Origin: Bacillus sp. ISL-7
GTDB taxonomy: Bacteria > Bacillota > Bacilli > Bacillales_B > DSM-18226
NCBI RefSeq assembly: GCF_018613065.1
Contig: NZ_JAGGQW010000027.1
Coordinates: 1 to 64,000, forward strand
DNA: 64,000 nucleotides
Reading direction: 5' to 3'
Every line of letters starts with the position of its first letter. The first letter of the stretch is position 1. This document shows positions 61,905 through 64,000 of the stretch, piece by piece. Below the pieces are notes generated by a model. It saw only the letters and a program-made list of their open reading frames with translations. It was not told where the DNA came from and made no database searches. The position numbers were made by a program, and so were the translations under genes.

Positions 61905-61976
61905 ATGAATGATGCTTTAAATGTTCCAAATGCAAAAGTACCATTTAAACGTACTACTATATATGCAAGACGATAA
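61905..61976 (+). pseudogene. 5' stub of an alcohol dehydrogenase gene
   Basis: 23 codons (MNDALNVPNAKVPFKRTTIY then ARR and stop) matching the N-terminus of dehydrogenases 1 and 2 (LSVPNAKAAFEKTTIERR). The remaining body is deleted and a terminator follows 17 nt later. Confidence 0.8.
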
Positions 61977-61992
61977 TGACTCTTTGGAAAAT

Positions 61993-62020
61993 AAACCGCT
62001 TTTGTAGAGGCGGTTTTCTT
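61993..62020 (+). terminator. terminator after the dehydrogenase stub
   Basis: AAACCGC pairs with GCGGTTT around TTTTGTAGAG, followed by TCTT. Confidence 0.75.
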
Positions 62021-62107
62021 ACGTCAATAAGTTAGGATTACAGTTTTTTATGATTATTGAATATTGGATTCTTCTATTCACTTAAGTCATGAAAAGTCAC
62101 CAAATAT

Positions 62108-62225
62108 TTAAAAGATAATTAACAGTTTATATTGATTTGTTCACTAATTAACAATTTGCGTTGATTTAACAATTGTAAGTATCCTATATCTATTTATAAT
62201 AATAGACGTGAGTTCATTAATGTAT
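62108..62225 (+). promoter_or_regulatory. regulon cassette upstream of the classical SDR
   Basis: TTGTAA (62173-62178), 16-bp spacer, TATAAT (62195-62200). AGATAATTAACAG and GATTTGTTCACTAATTAACAA upstream, GAGTTCATTAATGTATTAAT downstream. Confidence 0.72.
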
Positions 62226-62261
62226 TAATATTTATTTTTTGTTGAAAGGATGGTATGTAAT

Positions 62262-63002
62262 ATGTCTAATATTCAAGAAAAAGTTGTTATCATTACTGGT
62301 GCTTCTAGTGGGATTGGCGAGGCTACTGCAAAGGAACTTGCATCTAGGGGTGCGAAATTGGTTTTAGCAGCTCGCCGTGAAGATCGTTTAAAGAAATTGC
62401 AAGAAGAGATTCAAAATAGTGGTGGTCAAGCAATTTATAAGATAACAGATGTCACTTCTCATGAACAAATGGAAGAGCTGGCCGAGTTAACTCTTAAAGA
62501 GTTTGGAAAAATAGATGTTTTAGTCAACAATGCAGGAGTCATGCCACATTCGTTTCTTTATAAGAAAAAGGTGGATGATTGGAACAAGATGATAGATGTA
62601 AATATCAAAGGCGTACTTTATGCCATTGCTGCTGTTCTTCCAACGATGAGGGAACAAAAATCAGGTCATATTATTAACGTTTCTTCTGTAGCAGGGCACG
62701 TTGTAGGAGCTGGTAGTACTGTCTATGCTGGAACGAAGCATGCTGTACGTGCTATTTCGGAAGGTCTTCGTAAAGAAGAGGCTGGAAACAATATTCGTTC
62801 CACCATTATCTCACCAGGAGCAGTTGCGACTGAATTAACAAATTCAATTACAGATATGGACCTGAAACCAGGTATCGATAAAATCTATGAAGGTGCGATT
62901 GATGCTGATTCAATAGCCCGTGCCATTGCTTTTGCTATTGAACAGCCAGCTGATGTAGCAATTAATGAAATGATCATCCGTCCAACATCACAGGAACGGT
63001 AA
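62262..63002 (+). CDS. classical short-chain dehydrogenase/reductase
   Basis: 246 aa from ATG 62262, 11 nt behind [14 protein letters not shown] cofactor motif, NNAGVM, catalytic Ser in NVSSVAGH, YxxxK in VYAGTKHAV, and the [11 protein letters not shown] segment. YdfG/serine-3-dehydrogenase-like, NADP preferred by the AARRED basic pair. Broad carbonyl/alcohol oxidoreductase. Own cassette promoter. Confidence 0.92.
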   Translation: MSNIQEKVVIITGASSGIGEATAKELASRGAKLVLAARREDRLKKLQEEIQNSGGQAIYKITDVTSHEQMEELAELTLKEFGKIDVLVNNAGVMPHSFLYKKKVDDWNKMIDVNIKGVLYAIAAVLPTMREQKSGHIINVSSVAGHVVGAGSTVYAGTKHAVRAISEGLRKEEAGNNIRSTIISPGAVATELTNSITDMDLKPGIDKIYEGAIDADSIARAIAFAIEQPADVAINEMIIRPTSQER

Positions 63003-63053
63003 GACGATTTTAAAAGTAACTTGAACCTAGAATAAAAATAAGGAGGAAATACA

Positions 63054-63877
63054 ATGAAAGATGTTGTACTTTGGACAGGTGCTGGACAGATTGGCATGGC
63101 GATAGCTAGAAGAATCGGTTTTAGTAAGAAAATTATTGTGGGTGATAAAAATCTAGATAATGCCAAAGCTATTGCAAAAATTATGGAAGAAGCGGGATTT
63201 GATGTGGTACCTGTTGAAACGGACATTAAGAATCTATTTTAAATTTAATTGCAGAAGGTCAGAAATATGGTGAAATCACTGCTCTAATCAATGCAGCTGG
63301 CGTATCACCTAGTCAGGCACCTATTGAAACCATTTTGAAGGTGGATTTGTACGGAACGGCAGTATTGCTAGAGGAAGTAGGAAAGGTCATAGCTCCTGGA
63401 GGCGTTGGTGTGACAATTTCCAGTCAGTCTGGACACAGAATGCCTCAATTGGGAGTTGAAATTGATGAACAACTAGCAACGACACCAACTGAAGAACTCC
63501 TTAGTTTGGAAGTCCTTCAGCCAGAAAATATCAAGGATACGTTGCACGCTTATCAAATGGCGAAACGATGCAATGTTAAGCGTGTTATGTTTGAATCAAT
63601 ACGCTGGGGAGAAAAAGACGCTCGTATCAATTCCATTTCTCCAGGGATTATCGTAACGCCATTGGCTATAGACGAGTTCAATGGTCCAAGAGGAGAGTTC
63701 TATAAGAATATGTTTGCCAAGTGCCCTGCCCGACGACCAGGAACAGCTGATGAGGTTGCAAATATGGCTGAGCTGCTGATGATGCCGCAGGGAGCTTTCA
63801 TCACTGGGGCTGATTTCCTTATTGACGGTGGAGCGACGGCTTCCTTTTTTTACGGTCCACTAAAACCAGAAGAATAA
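63054..63877 (+). pseudogene. short-chain dehydrogenase, frameshifted
   Basis: ATG 63054 behind AAGGAGG starts MKDVVLWTGAGQIGMAIARR (cofactor motif) but stops at 63242. A shift near 63230 continues SILNLIAEGQKYGEITALIN, NAAGVSP, SSQSGHRMPQL, YxxxK in YQMAK, and ends TGADFLIDGGATASFF. All SDR motifs are present across the two frames, so the gene was full-length until a recent one-base change, or the base is miscalled. The second part is open from 63335 by ATG. Confidence 0.8.
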
Positions 63878-63892
63878 TAAAAGGAATCTCAA

Positions 63893-63926
63893 AATGCTGT
63901 CTCAATTAGAAATGAGGCATTTTAGT
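63893..63926 (+). terminator. terminator after the frameshifted SDR
   Basis: AAAATGCTGTCTCA pairs with TGAGGCATTTT (a 3-nt bulge) around ATTAGAAA. Confidence 0.65.
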
Positions 63927-64000
63927 CCCCAGGTAAATTTCAATCGACCTTTTATTAAGGTGTAAGCTTTTAACCATCACTAGTTGGAGAGCTGAAGAAG

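Overview
The window looks like chromosomal DNA of a spore-forming Bacillaceae species (Bacillus or Neobacillus type). The reasons are the rRNA-linked tRNA array, the ccpN - ppsR - ppdK operon, a YbxH-like small protein, a YaaH/SleL-like LysM-GH18 spore enzyme, and the AT-rich sequence with strong AGGAGG-type ribosome sites. Genus is inference; no database search was possible.

Layout. (1) 1-1110: the 3' tip of a 5S rRNA, ten tRNA genes (Val, Leu, Gly, Leu, Pro, Ala, Met, Ser, Tyr, Trp) and a terminator. (2) 1302-13835: core-like genes. CcpN (possible ATT start), the PPDK regulatory kinase/phosphatase and PPDK form one operon. YbxH, a SUV3-like RNA helicase, the RNA-repair pair Hen1 + Pnkp (overlapping by 4 nt) and a LysM-GH18 enzyme follow. 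(3) 14080-14550: the 5' part of a dacB-type (S13) carboxypeptidase gene, cut off at the edge of a mobile island. (4) About 14540-38000: accessory island. It holds a minus-strand element with three tyrosine-recombinase-like genes and TnpC-like small proteins, several with frameshifts or a stop. It also holds two yolD genes with a polymerase remnant, a Gabija-like OLD nuclease + UvrD helicase operon, five LexA-type SOS boxes (one overlapping a parS match), and a tightly overlapping string of small unknown genes. (5) 38098-63877: a redox and efflux region with five aldo/keto reductases, two zinc alcohol dehydrogenases, SDR-type proteins, three MFS pumps, a MATE pump, a cation/proton antiporter, an LtrA-like protein, NTF2-like proteins and two TetR regulators.

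The most notable feature of region 5 is a promoter/operator cassette of about 90-130 bp that recurs in front of most transcription units. It has a TTGTAA-like -35, a 16-17 bp spacer and a TATAAT-like -10, surrounded by TAATGAACAA half-sites. Two copies lie directly beside the two paralogous tetR genes. This suggests a dispersed regulon controlled by the TetR pair, probably a response to a reactive small molecule such as an aldehyde, quinone or drug. One cassette plus its NTF2-like gene and a stub of tetR is tandemly repeated four times (about 710 bp each), and gene stubs elsewhere show repeated duplication and deletion.

Many apparent frameshifts are single-base changes in or near homopolymer runs, so real decay and sequencing error cannot be separated here.
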